From Doris montereyensis (lineage: Eukaryota; Mollusca; Gastropoda; Nudibranchia; Dorididae), in the NCBI GenBank assembly GCA_037039925.1, contig JAXRKP010000684.1, forward strand, positions 157,501 to 221,500: a stretch of 64,000 bases of DNA, in the 5' to 3' direction. The notes below the pieces were generated by a model, which saw only the letters and a program-made list of their open reading frames with translations, searched no databases and had not been told where the DNA came from. Both the position numbers and the translations under genes were made by a program. Shown piece by piece: positions 34,381 through 45,919 of this stretch. Positions within the stretch are counted from its first letter, which is position 1, and each line of letters begins with the position of its first letter.

Positions 34381-34560
34381 AAAAAGGGGAGATGTAATGG
34401 AATGAGTCCTACAACAATAGCTATAGAATTGTGTGAATTCGTACTGCTGAGATTGTACTACTCTATACCTTACTGTCGAATTGTTGGGGCAGGTGAATAA
34501 AGTACATGTGCCTCTAAAGACGCGTATCCAGTGTCTTATTGCGATGTTGCCCTTTATGTA
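34381..34560 (+). mobile_element. Probable polypurine tract and 3' LTR start of the Ty3 remnant
   Basis: AAAAAGGGGAGA (34381-34392) directly precedes TGTAATGG, the usual arrangement of PPT and LTR 5' end. An AATAAAG poly(A)-type signal lies near 34497. The LTR 3' end is not clear, and no matching 5' LTR is seen upstream. Confidence 0.5.
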
Positions 34561-35885
34561 TATTTTCCTAAGTGTCTGGACTATTGTGTTTACATACAAC
34601 TAATGCATATGACAATACCCCAGTATGGAACTCCACCCCTCCCACAAGAGAGAGGGAGAAACAAAGACAGAGAAAGATAGAAAGACACACACACACGCAC
34701 AACACTCAGAAAGATAAAGAGAATAGAGGGCTGATGGGTTCTGTCTTCGGCTGTACCTACAATACTAATATAATGACAATGAAAAATATTTTTCACTGTG
34801 TCTATATACAGAACTGGCTCTAGATCTACCGGTGAATAGTCATTTCCTTTTCTAGTAGTAGTTCTATACAGAGGACAAATTTTATCAGTTCTCATAGGAT
34901 AGATATAAATATATCTATAGAATATATTATAATTATTATAAAAATATAGACTACCCCCTTCTAATTTTAGTCAGTCTTCTAGAGATCTATTACTATTGAT
35001 TTTTCTTCATCTTTTATAGAGCCAACATCATTTTTGTTGATGGTTCTGTTGAAGTTTGGGGAGATTGCAGAAAATTGCACTGTTGTGAGGATTATCTGCA
35101 ACAGTCGTGGGGAGGGTAGAGAAGTGTCTGGAGGAATGGAGGGAGGGGGCGGAGGGGAAATTGTGGGGAATGGTGGTCAGGAGGGTTAAGGCTGAGGGTA
35201 AAGGGGAGGGTTGGGCAGGAGGGCTTTCTCGGGTTCTAGAGATAGGAGGCCAGCCTGGAATCGAGGCAGTCCAGTGACCCAGTCATCCCTCAGGTCACTA
35301 GATCTATTGAATTCTGATGTAGATCTAGATTTAGGGATGTTCATCCTCCCGTTAATCAAGCTCTGGCTGAAAACTTTTTCAGCTTGATCAAGCTGTGTAG
35401 ACACTAGAGATTGTAGAAAAGAGATGATCAGATATCAAAATCTATAGATCTAGATTTAGAATGCTCTCCTCATGAGTCCTAAAAAGCTTTACATAGGAGA
35501 GATCAAGAACTGTCTAGATCTAGAACTAGAGGTATCTATTTCATATCAAATGAGCTGCTGTTATTGTTAAATTCCGCCGATCATCGGAAAATAAAAAGAA
35601 GAAAAAAAGTGGAGTGGAGATCCACCACGCTTCAACTTACTTCAGGATCATAGAGACAGGACTGCGGTAGGGCCCTCCCAGTAGTCCCAATCAATAGTAA
35701 TAGATAGGCCCTAACCATGAACATGTCGAATGGAAAACGGAAAACAAAGGCAAGGCGCAAGTCAGTCTGAGTTTAGAAATCTACAGACAAGCATTTTCTC
35801 GCCTGTATTCTCTAGATTCTAGTTCGATAAAAGTATAATGAGTTTTGACAAACTTACTTCGGAAAAGTGCTAAAAGTGAAATGAT
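34561..35885. other. Non-coding stretch
   Basis: It holds short AC- and GA-rich runs, a purine/G-rich patch (35100-35230) and recurrent TCTAGATCTAGA motifs. A tiny basic frame (MNMSNGKRKTKARRKSV) at 35717-35770 is noted but not supported as an exon. Confidence 0.4.
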
Positions 35886-35889
35886 CTAT

Positions 35890-36125
35890 CATGTGTGGCC
35901 ATTGTCGTCAATGGATGAATCAGCTGAGTGCTGAGCTGGCTGGGCGCATAAACTGGTTTGTTTATCAACTTTTTAGCCATTCACACATTGGCGCCATTGT
36001 ACCGAGCCGGAAATCACCTTACCATTGGCAGATATACGGCCAATCATGGCGCAGCAAAACATTTGGTGCAAGACTCTCAACTGTGTCTAAATTTAGGTTA
36101 CACAGAAGCCTAGGTAGCTCTCAGT
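35890..36125. promoter_or_regulatory. Promoter-like patch with CCAAT, ETS-like and YY1-like motifs
   Basis: In an otherwise AT-rich region this stretch contains CATTGGCGCCATTG, GAGCCGGAAATCACC (ETS-like), ACCATTGGCAG and GGCCAATCATGGCGC (NF-Y plus YY1-like) within about 90 bases. Clusters of this type mark TATA-less promoters of broadly expressed animal genes. Direction and target are unknown. The plus-strand zinc-finger gene, whose first exon is missing, is one candidate. Confidence 0.3.
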
Positions 36126-36129
36126 AGTG

Positions 36130-38735
36130 TGTTTATACTGTGTTTATTTTTGTTTTTCTTTCACTTGTTCGGCTTCATCTGAAAAAGACGATGAGCGTTA
36201 ATGGGTATAAATGACAGCTCTATGTGCATATCACGTCTAGGGAAGGTGAATATTCAAGGATGTATTGCTTTGATGATTAATTACTCATGGTTCTCATTCG
36301 TCCACTCCATGATTGTTCATGGCTTGCAAAATGATAACACGCTGTTGTGTGCTGCAACATTTTTCATTATTTTTTTGCTTTGATATGTGGATAACATTTA
36401 TTTACAAATTGTGCGGTATCTTCCATTCTTCGTATTTCTGTGCCGATCGGGTCGTATGTCTGATAATTTTGATTATTCTTCCAGTATGGAATTATCGATC
36501 TTTGTTATCATTGATCAATAGAGAAGAGTTCGTGTAGCTTGTCTAGCAGTAGCAGGTCAGGATGTTGAAGAATGCTGAGGCTGAAGCATAGACGAAAAGT
36601 GGTGCTAGAATTCTTACACACACGCGTCTTATGGGGCAGATGTGTTCATTTTTGAGAATGTGTGTCTTTCTGAAATAGCGATATGATGATATCGAACATC
36701 GACTGGTGAAAAACCCCTCAGAAATAACAATGTATTGTATTGTTTCAATTTCGTATCTCTATGCTATGATGATTTTTAAATTAACGATAAAGGAAATGGA
36801 AATAGCTAGATCTAGCTCAGTTAACTTTATATCTTAAGATCTATAAAGAAATCTAGATCTATGTAGATTGGAAATGATGAACCTAGAATGTTGCTTTCTA
36901 GATCCAGACAATAGAAACCAGGCTGAGATTGACATTGTGGATGTGTCTTAAATTTGTTATAGATCTAGTTAAATAGAATAGAAAAATAGAGTTATTATTT
37001 TGACATGGCAGGTTTCCCAAAATGGTCCATCCCCATTTCCTTCTTTTGTCAAAATGTACTGTTATATTTCTTACAATTGTTATATACCATGTTAAAGCTT
37101 AGAACCTGAGGATTCCAGATATGTGACTTTAAGAGATAGCAAAGGACTGAGGCGAGTAAATTAGCTTTTAAAAGTCATGTTTTTCAGTCAAGTGGCATAA
37201 CTGAAAATTCTAGGTCCAATGCCAGTGAAGTAATGTTGCGCGAACTGCATGGGTCGATGAACCGAGGTTTCTCTGGTGTTTATTTACTGACGTCTGGGCA
37301 TCTGGTTTGAGAGTTCCTGACTTTTCCCTAGTTCTAAATAAGATGTGAAGTTTTTTTGTTTTCCCGACACCTCGGGCGTGGAGTCCACGGCCGGTGCCTT
37401 ACCGTTGATCAGATGATCCACATCGTGTGGATGAATGAAAACCGATGCTTTTTTGTCCCGTTTTTTGAAAAATGTTGTGATTGTACGCCTTATACTATCC
37501 TTATAACGTGTTAGAGGTTTATCGTGTGTACCATTCTGCTGAAACCGGTATGGTAAACTTCACGACTTATATTAACGAATTTAGGGGATACGATACGTAT
37601 AGGCCTATATTTGCCAATAGAGAGAGAGGGTGAGATGCACTAGCAACAAACCCTCACCGAAAAGAAAGCGTTTTTGACGACAATGGTTCTTTTTCCCCAT
37701 ACGTGCCCCCGCCCCCTCTCCGACTATCTACAGTCACATAGAGCGCCCCACTAGACTAGCACAAACTTGTGTCTTTATTGATCGATAATTGCTTTGTGGA
37801 ATACGGGATGGGAGCGGTAGCTTACAAATCTTGAATTCTACTTTAACCTGTGTGCTATTAGTATTATTTTCTCTCTCTCATGTAAATGCGTTTTTAATAA
37901 TATTATATTGTTATGCGAAGAAGACTGTGCATAGATGGAGACGTAGAGTCAGTATCGTTGTAATGGACTTCTAAACCTCCCGTATTGCGAATTATCTTGT
38001 CTTTATTTATTAGAAAGTAATAAATCATGAAAGCATATTGATTGCCAGACTTCTTTACATAAGTTTCACTCAGAGAAGCCAAAGCAGGTTTTGCTAATGC
38101 AACCGAATCTAACCTGATCACAGTCTCCTTTCTGATGGCCGATCATCGTTTACATTTTTGTGCGGAAGTCAGCGCATGACCGTAAGCGGCATTTAAAGAC
38201 AAATTATTCTGCAAAGCCAACTGGACAATTTAGAAACAAAAATTTCATGATTTTTCAATAGGCTTACACAAGATGAACTACAAGAAAATAGCTTGACGCA
38301 ATATTACCCTTATTAGACCTCAGATCGAAAAAAATATTTTTGTCCGACCATAAGGTTTTGCAGACTGACAGTAGTCTCATGGTATTTTCACTCTCATTTA
38401 GAGTTACCTATGATTTTACAGGATATATGGTCGTAGGAATACGTTTTCTTTCACTCCAGATCATAAAACGGCGCTTGTACGTATTTTTTAACTGGTTTGT
38501 TTTTTCAGCTCTTACTGTGTGTTTCATTTGTAGACCAGAGTTGTTACATAATAACGAAAATCTGAAACCTGCCTCAATGTGATCACTGCAAAAGATTTTA
38601 AAAATTTAGAACTCGCCAAATTTTCTTTGAACAATTCTCTTTCACATGGAATTAAAGAAAACAGAATAAAAGGTCGTTGACCTCGCCTCCTTAAGGCGAA
38701 AAGAACTTTTATTAAAAAGAGGGAATAATGTAAAT
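36130..38735. other. AT-rich non-coding stretch
   Basis: No gene or organised repeat is supported. Motifs of the TCTAGATCTA type recur at 36810-36970. If the zinc-finger gene starts near 36 kb, this would be part of its first intron. Confidence 0.4.
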
Positions 38736-38736
38736 T

Positions 38737-38907
38737 ATGACAACTTCATTAATAAAGACAGAACAAACACGTGAAGTTTCGGGTATAACCCTTCGTCAGA
38801 CAACAAACAAGAAATATCTAGATCTAAGTACTACCTCAGGCATCACACAATGTGAATACCCAAACGTCACATGTTTGTTCTGTCTTTATTAGTGGAGTTG
38901 TCACTTA
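38737..38907. repeat. Inverted repeat, arms about 38 bp, loop about 90 bp
   Basis: The left arm ACTTCATTAATAAAGACAGA (with AACAAACACGTGA after it) is nearly the reverse complement of the right arm TCTGTCTTTATTAGTGGAGT (preceded by TCACATGTTTGT). It could be a short palindromic MITE. Confidence 0.7.
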
Positions 38908-38909
38908 TT

Positions 38910-39950
38910 GTCATATTTCACCTTTGACTTCACTCCACTGTGGCTCCTTCGTATCATTCAAAGCTTTTGCTATGCGTGTCCCCAGTGACCTACACTTGCC
39001 TCGGATGGGGGGAGGGGGGCTTGAATGTGTCGGGTTAAGGGAGCAGGGTAAGGGGTGGTTGGTAGACTTTTTCCTGTTTACTTGCATTATCCAAAAAAAG
39101 TTATAATACCTGTTACTTTAAATAGACTGCACACGTGATATGAATCCATGCATATCAAAAGGAAAGAACACAAAAACTTTCCCTTTGTAGGATTTTTTAT
39201 CTTTTAACAAAACTTCAGCCATTGGTCTTCTTTTTTCTTTGTAAGTTATTGTATATTGTACCACACTTATATACACACTTTTCCAACAATTTATTGTCAT
39301 TTACACAACGTCAATCAATCAGTATGTACAAACATATATATATATAATGCAAATTAGGTAACATGGACTGGTAAAACATTTACGAAAAATGCTCATATAT
39401 ATAAACGAGACACCCGCTCTTCTCTGTGACAACATGTCGGTCCGATTTATGATAGTCTCTGTCCGGTCCCTTGTCATTGTCACATTTGAACTGCTCATGT
39501 TCATCAATCAGTGTTCGGTCCTATCCGTTGTCGCTATAGTGTCACACGATCTCTGATTGACCAACATTGAAGGAGCTCTTCTCAATACCTCTTTATTTTA
39601 CTTTCTTTATATCAAGCCTCAACTTTTTATAATAAAAAACTTCTTTATTATGTCCCTTGGGTGATACCCCGACTATGGAAGTCCTTCTGTTTGCTTCCTG
39701 ATCACATGTGCTACAGGGGGTTCATCAATGTGTAGCCTTATTTACTTTAGATTTGCCCCATGTTTTGCAACAAAACATACTCACATAAAAACCCCACAAA
39801 CCAGTTTAGATGTCTGGCTTAATATAAAGTTCATCATCAACTAAATGATCTTGTTCTATGATGAAGATAAAGATTGATTTATAGTCTGTATCCTCGCACA
39901 AGTGAAGGCTCACCGACTGTACATCATTTATCCCCCAGCTGGCCTTTTCA
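38910..39950. other. Non-coding stretch
   Basis: I see no gene, RNA or clear repeat family here apart from a short (TA)n near 39336. Confidence 0.45.
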
Positions 39951-39954
39951 TGCA

Positions 39955-40205
39955 TACGTCATTCTCAATTCCCGGGAGCATGCAGTACACAAGCCTGTTA
40001 AGCTTTTCATACTAACACTGACGATATTTTTCTCTACCTAATGCTGGATACTCATTCACACCTGAGTCAAGCGAGAAAAAGAGTGATGTACCTTTCCTAA
40101 GAGTACAACGTGAAAAAAGCCCCATCTGTGCCTGTCATGGGGCTTGAATTAGTGTCGTGGTGGTTACCAGCTCACAACACTTTGGTTCAGCTACAACGCC
40201 TCATA
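39955..40205 (-). mobile_element. tRNA-derived SINE, family II, copy 2
   Basis: It aligns with 5035-5285 throughout: TACCTTTCCTAAGAGTA, CACACCTGAGTCAAGCGAGA, GGCTTGAATTAGTGTCGT and TTCAGCTACAACGCC. The A/B-box region is at its right end, so it is read on the minus strand. The 33-bp array starts immediately at its head. Confidence 0.75.
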
Positions 40206-40567
40206 TGATTCTTTTTATTGTGGAATATTTTCTTTCATGTATTCTTTTTATTGTGGAATATTTTCTTTCATATATTTTTTTTTATTGTGGAATATTTTCT
40301 TTCATATATTCTTTTTATTGTGGAATATTTTCTTTCATATATTCTTTTTATTGTGGAATATTTTCTTTCATATATTCTTTTTATTGTGGAATATTTTTTT
40401 TTATTCGAAATGTTTTCTTTCATATATTCTTTTTATTGTGGAATATTTTCTTTCATATATTCTTTTTATTGTGGAATATTTTTTTCATATATATTCTTTT
40501 TATTGTGGAATATTTTCTTTCATATATTCTTTTTATTGTGGAATATTTTCTTTCATATATTCTTTTT
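40205..40567. repeat. 33-bp minisatellite, about 11 copies
   Basis: The unit contains TTTTTATTGTGGAATATTTT followed by CTTTCATATATTC. One unit near 40400 is rearranged and a few have small length changes. The 33-bp period keeps reading frames open, but nothing suggests coding. Confidence 0.95.
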
Positions 40568-41595
40568 CAGCAAGAATAGAAAATTTGAGTTTGTAAGAAA
40601 GCTCTTGAAATTCTTTTCCATGAAAGAGTTACGGAGGCCTTCATTTATTTTTCTAGGATAGAGAGTTGTGCGAAACTGTATGAATTGTTTGAAATTTGTA
40701 TTTAATCTTGATTCACACCAACGTCCGTAGAGCCACAATTATTCTCAGAAATAAAAGTTAAGAGATGAAAGTTTTGGCCATCCTTCAATGTCCATAAAAT
40801 TACTGAAAATGTGTATAATTTAGCCTCAAGCGGTTAAAATCAAGAATTGCTATACTATAGAGTTTGTAACATTTGTAATAATAATATAAGAAAACTGATA
40901 GAAACCATTGTTATCTGCTTTTATCTCATTTATGTTTTTTTTTTTTTTCATTTACAGTATATGTAAGCAATTAAAGCTTTCATGAAAAGTCTTCAAAAGA
41001 TAACAAGAGAAATGGGTTGATCTGTAAGTATGACGTGCATTATATTTTCCATGCTTTTTCTTGGTTTGTTTTTGTACACATCTCACTTTCTGTCATTTTT
41101 GATATATGAAAGTTCAAAATAAATCATTATCATTCTGCTTTTTGTTTTTATAATAACTATGTAACAATTTTGAAAAGCAAATAAAAGCTTTAAAAAAATT
41201 TTTTTTTAAATTTTAATTTTTCTACTACTATACAAATTTGACCCATATATATCCATAAAGATTTCAATGGGAAGTGCGTAGAGTGTTCTCTACTGATTGG
41301 CGATTTGCATGCATATATGCAGAGAAAGGCCTTGGCCTAGGTGTAAAGCATTGTTTTTTTATGTTCGCAATGAAAGTTGAATGAAAATAAGAATATTAAT
41401 AATTTTTAAAAATGATAAAAAAAATATTTTGTCTTATATTTTATAATCAAATAATTTTTAATGGTGTGGCTAAGCCTTTGTAGCCTACACCTAGCTACAC
41501 CACTTGTGAGGACAATAGACTTGTATAAGATATTACACTCTTTTTGTGACTTTTGGATGGTTGCCCCAATGAATTTTTATCTTATTACTATATTC
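40568..41595. other. AT-rich non-coding stretch
   Basis: No gene is supported. Poly-T runs and short AT-rich motifs only. Confidence 0.5.
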
Positions 41596-41599
41596 ACTC

Positions 41600-44520
41600 A
41601 TTTCTTACGGACCAAATGAATATGCCACGAAAGAAGAAAACAATATCTTTGAAAAGAATTCACAAATAGCTGCAGAGAATCTCAAACACAAACAGGAACT
41701 AATGGTTTTGGGAGATTTAAATGCTGGAGTAGGCAACAATACAAAATTATCAGGTGGAGTCATAGATAAAGAAGGAGAGACAACAACTTGTCCAAATGGT
41801 GAGAGACTAATAGATTTTTGCCCAAAGTTCACAAGATATTCTCAAATATAAGTGCAAATTAAGACAGAAGTGAAAAATCAATCAGACTACATAATAGTTA
41901 GCAGTTTCCTCTTTTACAGTACATTGGATGCAAAAGTTAACAGAGGAGTTGAAATATTTAATGATCATCACCTAGTGCGTGCCAAAGTGAGATTACTGAT
42001 TGAAGTACACAAACAGAAAAGGAAAAAGAAGAAACCGGAAGTAAAACATATATATACCAACCTAGGATAAAACGATTTATCAGTGAAAGGCAGATGGATC
42101 TGAATGATAGCACAATAGAATACAAGTGGCAACTGTATTTATAAGGAAACACTCCTCAGTTGTTCTGAAGAGGTCTGGGGTAGGAAACAAATTAAAGGAG
42201 ATAGGAAAAGAACGGCTTGATGGAGCGAAAATGTCAAAACTAGGATCAAAGAAATGAACGAAGCCTGGAAGAAATATGTACAAATGAAAAGGCCACAAGA
42301 TAGGGAGTAATGAATAGCATGAAAAAGACCAAAGCATGCCCAATTAGACAAATTAAGAACATCAAGAACAGTGAAATCATGGAAACATGGAGAAAGTAAT
42401 TTCAGCAATTTCATGAACCTGTCCAGAACATATGGAACACAAAGTACAAACCAACTAGTAAGAATAACAAATAATAGAACATATGGAACACAAAGTACAA
42501 ACCAACTAGTAAGAATAACTAATAATAGAACATATGGAATACAGAGTACAAACCAACTAGTAAGAATAACAAATAATAGAACACATGGAATACAGAGTAC
42601 AAAAACCAATGGAATACAAAGTACAAACCAACTAGTAAGAATAACAAATAATAGAACATATGGAAACAAAGTACAAACCAACTAGTAAGAATAACAAATA
42701 ATAGAATATGGAACACAAAGTACAAACCAACTAGTAAGAATAACAAATAATAGAACATATAACAAAGTACAAACCAAATTGTAATAGAATAGAACATATG
42801 GAACACAAAGTACAAACCAACTAGTAAGAATAACAAATAATAGAACATATGGAACACAAAGTACAAACCAACTAGTAAGAATAACAAATAATGGAACACA
42901 AAGTACAAACCAACTAGTAAGAATAACAAATAATGGAACACAAAGTACAAACCAACTAGTAAGAATGGAAACAAATAATAGAATAACAAATAATGGAACA
43001 CAAAGTACAAACCAACTAGTAAGAATAACAAATAATAGAACATATGGAACACAAAGTACAAACCAACTAGTAAGAATAACAAATAATAGAACATATGGAA
43101 CACAAAGGTAAACACATAGAGTACAAACCAACTAGTAAGAATAACAAATAATAGAACATATGGAACACAAAGTACAAACAACTAGTAAGAATAACTAAGA
43201 ACATATGGAATACAGAGTACAAACCAACTAGTAAAATAACAAATAATAGAACATATGGAATACAAACCACAAAGTACAAACCAACTAGTAAGAATAACAA
43301 ATAATAGAACATATGGAACACAGAGTACAAACCAACTAGTAAGAATAACAAATAATAGAACATATGGAACACAAAGTACAAACCAACTAGTAAGAATAAC
43401 AGATAATGGAACATATGGAACACAGAGTACAAACCAACTAGTAAGAATAACAGATAATAGAACATATGGAACACAGGGTACAAACCAACTAGTAAGAATA
43501 ACAAATAATAGAACATATAAGATATAGAACAAATACAAACCAACTATAGAATAACAAATAATGGAACATATGGAACACAAAGTACAAACCAACTAGTAAG
43601 AATAACAAATAATAGAACATATGGAACACAGAGTACAAACCAACTAGTAAGAATAACAAATAATAGAACATATGGAACACAGGGTACAAACCAAGTAGTA
43701 AGAATAACAAATAATAGAACACATGGAATACAAAACAAACCAATCTAGTAAGAATGACAAATAATCCAGATGAGAGAACTGAAGTTGTAGATCTCAATCG
43801 AAGAAATCCAAATATCTATACGAAAAGCTAAACTAGGAAAGGTCCGTGAGCAGATCAATTTTATCAGAAATGATTAAAAACCAAGGAAGAGAGGCAGACA
43901 AACTACAACATACAATATCTATATCACTACTTAGCATACCAGGAAAAAGCGTATGCCAGAATACTAGACATGAGACAGTAAAAAAAGTAGAGGATGAGAT
44001 TGAAGAACATCAGAGCGGATTCAGCCTAGGGAGAAGTGTACAAGACCACATATTTACATCAAGATAAATCAAGAAAATTTTCTTGAAAGGAATATTGACA
44101 TGATGATTTAGAAAAAGCATTTGACACTGTTAGGAGGGATGAATTATGGCATTCTTTAAAAGAGCAAAATTTGATAAAATCTATTAATTTTTTTACAACG
44201 AACCAACAAGTGCAGTGAGAGTAGCTGGAAACTTATCTGAAGAATCACATTTATGGAATCAGTAAATGTATCAAGGCTTTCATTTGCTATGACTTACCTC
44301 TATTTGGAAAATAAGAAAGTGACATTCAATACGATGTCAAAATAAGGATTAATGAAGGAAATAAAAAGAAAGGAATGAAAGTAAAGGCAAAGAAAACAAA
44401 AAGTATGCTGAAGGAAACAGAAAACGTCAGGACAGTGTAGCTTTGAGAAAGATCATTTTGGTTGTATCTAAACCCATACACCAGAAGGTAGAATGGGGAA
44501 CTGAGAAAGAAAGAAAGATA
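41600..44520 (+). mobile_element. LINE family alpha, copy C, interrupted by an in-frame minisatellite
   Basis: This copy is 5'-truncated. It starts in the endonuclease (GPNEYATKEENNIFEKNSQI, then ELMVLGDLNAGVGNN, where the GDLNA motif is intact), continues with SDYIIVSSFLFYSTLDAKVN and NDHHLVRAKV, then the linker to about 42420. A 51-bp minisatellite then occupies 42425-43765. RT resumes at about 43795 (RNPNIYTKS-type remnant), EEHQSGFSLGRSVQDHIFTS near 44010, DDLEKAFDTVRRDELWHSLK near 44110, then a deleted FADD region. The 3' end (44410-44515) matches the end of copy B, including GAAAGAAAGAAAG. Confidence 0.85.
42425..43765. repeat. 51-bp minisatellite within LINE alpha, about 26 copies
   Basis: The unit contains AACCAACTAGTAAGAATAAC and AATAATAGAACATATGGAAC. 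On the plus strand it encodes a 17-residue unit, STNQLVRITNNRTYGTQ, for long uninterrupted runs (for example 42371-42685 and 43255-43527). The unit resembles the linker sequence of copy B at about 30285-30315 (QWVRVTYETRSNG), so it probably grew from the LINE's own ORF. Confidence 0.9.
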
Positions 44521-45919
44521 GAATTCACTCATTTCATTCCTCTTGAAATCTTTGAGGTGTCATGCATCTCCTTTTTGTCTCTCTTTGTAGTTATTAATAA
44601 GCAAGCAGTAAGTTCAGAAACTCTTCAAGCGTATTATCCTTTCTAAGATTGATGGCTGGGAGACAGATTGTATCGGTATACCTGAAAGAGCAATACTATT
44701 TTTGGTTTCAAAAAGCTTGGAGCCTGTAGTGCATGGACAAATGTCTGATTAACTGTTCCATTCGTAACGATGATGTCAGGAGTAGGTGCCCCTTCGATTG
44801 CCTTTTAACAGTCAATGTATGACAGTGTGCTTTAAATTGGCCACCGACAAAAAAATAAGAAATGGCATTTCAGACTTTTTAGGCCCATTCCATGTCACAT
44901 AATATGTGTTACCCCTGAGCTCTGCCTTGAGTAATCTCAATCTAAAATTGTTTTGTCATAAAAAACACTGATCTCAGGAATGAATTATTATATTGTTTCT
45001 TGAGAAGAAGAAAGGTCCCTTTGCACTTTTGTAGCTTTAATAATTAGGCACATTTAGGAGGAAGTATATTTTGGTTGACATAATGAAGAAGTGACCGTCA
45101 CATATTTTAAGGAAAATATGAAGAAAGTTTATCATTCTTCTTCCCTGCAGACTGTGTTGAAGTTCACTACTACACGACACTCTCTTGGGGGGGGGTATGG
45201 GAATGCCATTTTTGCTGAAAATGGTATAAATCTAGTCTATCATACTAGTGGATACCGTTCAATCCGTCATAATGACAAGGATATTTTTAAATTCTTGGTA
45301 ATTTCAATGTCATGTTAAGCACTTTAAGTACACATATAACTGGTTTTATCTTTTATAGGTAAACAAGCTGCTTAAATGAAGTCGATTTTTCTGTGAATTT
45401 TTTTCTGACCTAGATTTCAGTTAAATTTAGGACTTTTATTATGCCATTCATGTTTGCGTTGTTTGTGATGATTTATCATTCTCTAATGTACACAAAAAAC
45501 AATAAGCATTTGTTTACACAGCGAGGACCTAGTACTACCAGATAATTAAAGATCTTTTGGCTGCCTCATTGATGTTTGTGCATAGTTGAGAGAAAAAAGG
45601 TTTTATTACACTAACTGATTCCAGTTGCCAGAATGAATGCTTTTGTTTTTTATTTCCTTACTGTTTCATAATACTTGGTCTTCATTTGGGGACTTGAACC
45701 CAACAGCATTAAAGAGCTAAGAGGTTAATCCAGTACTGAAGATGAGTGCTATAGACATGTATTTTATTATTGCTATTATTATTATAATCGAGAAGACAAC
45801 ACAACAAAGCGGCAGAAAAAGAACTGAGTTTTGAAAACAAAATATAAGTTGTTAGCGAAACAACGCAAATTTTGATTTTAGTCAATCAAACTTATAATTC
45901 TTTTGCTAATTTTTTTCAG
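44521..45919. other. Non-coding stretch preceding the first recognised zinc-finger exon
   Basis: No exon is supported. It ends in a pyrimidine-rich acceptor (TTTTTTCAG, AG at 45918-45919), so it is probably intron sequence of the zinc-finger gene. Confidence 0.5.

Noticed and set aside
35717..35770. Tiny basic ORF (MNMSNGKRKTKARRKSV) as first exon of the zinc-finger gene
   Set aside because: Attractive as a basic N-terminus, but none of the nearby GT dinucleotides gives a phase compatible with the acceptor at 45919 and the donor matches are weak.
42139..43797. Minus-strand frames of 100-220 codons rich in Leu, Phe, Val and Cys resembling membrane proteins
   Set aside because: They are the antisense of the 51-bp LINE-embedded minisatellite; the sense frame agrees with the LINE ORF.
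45091..45318. 75-codon plus-strand frame before the zinc-finger exon
   Set aside because: No domain, no plausible splice donor in phase with the next exon; probably intronic chance frame.
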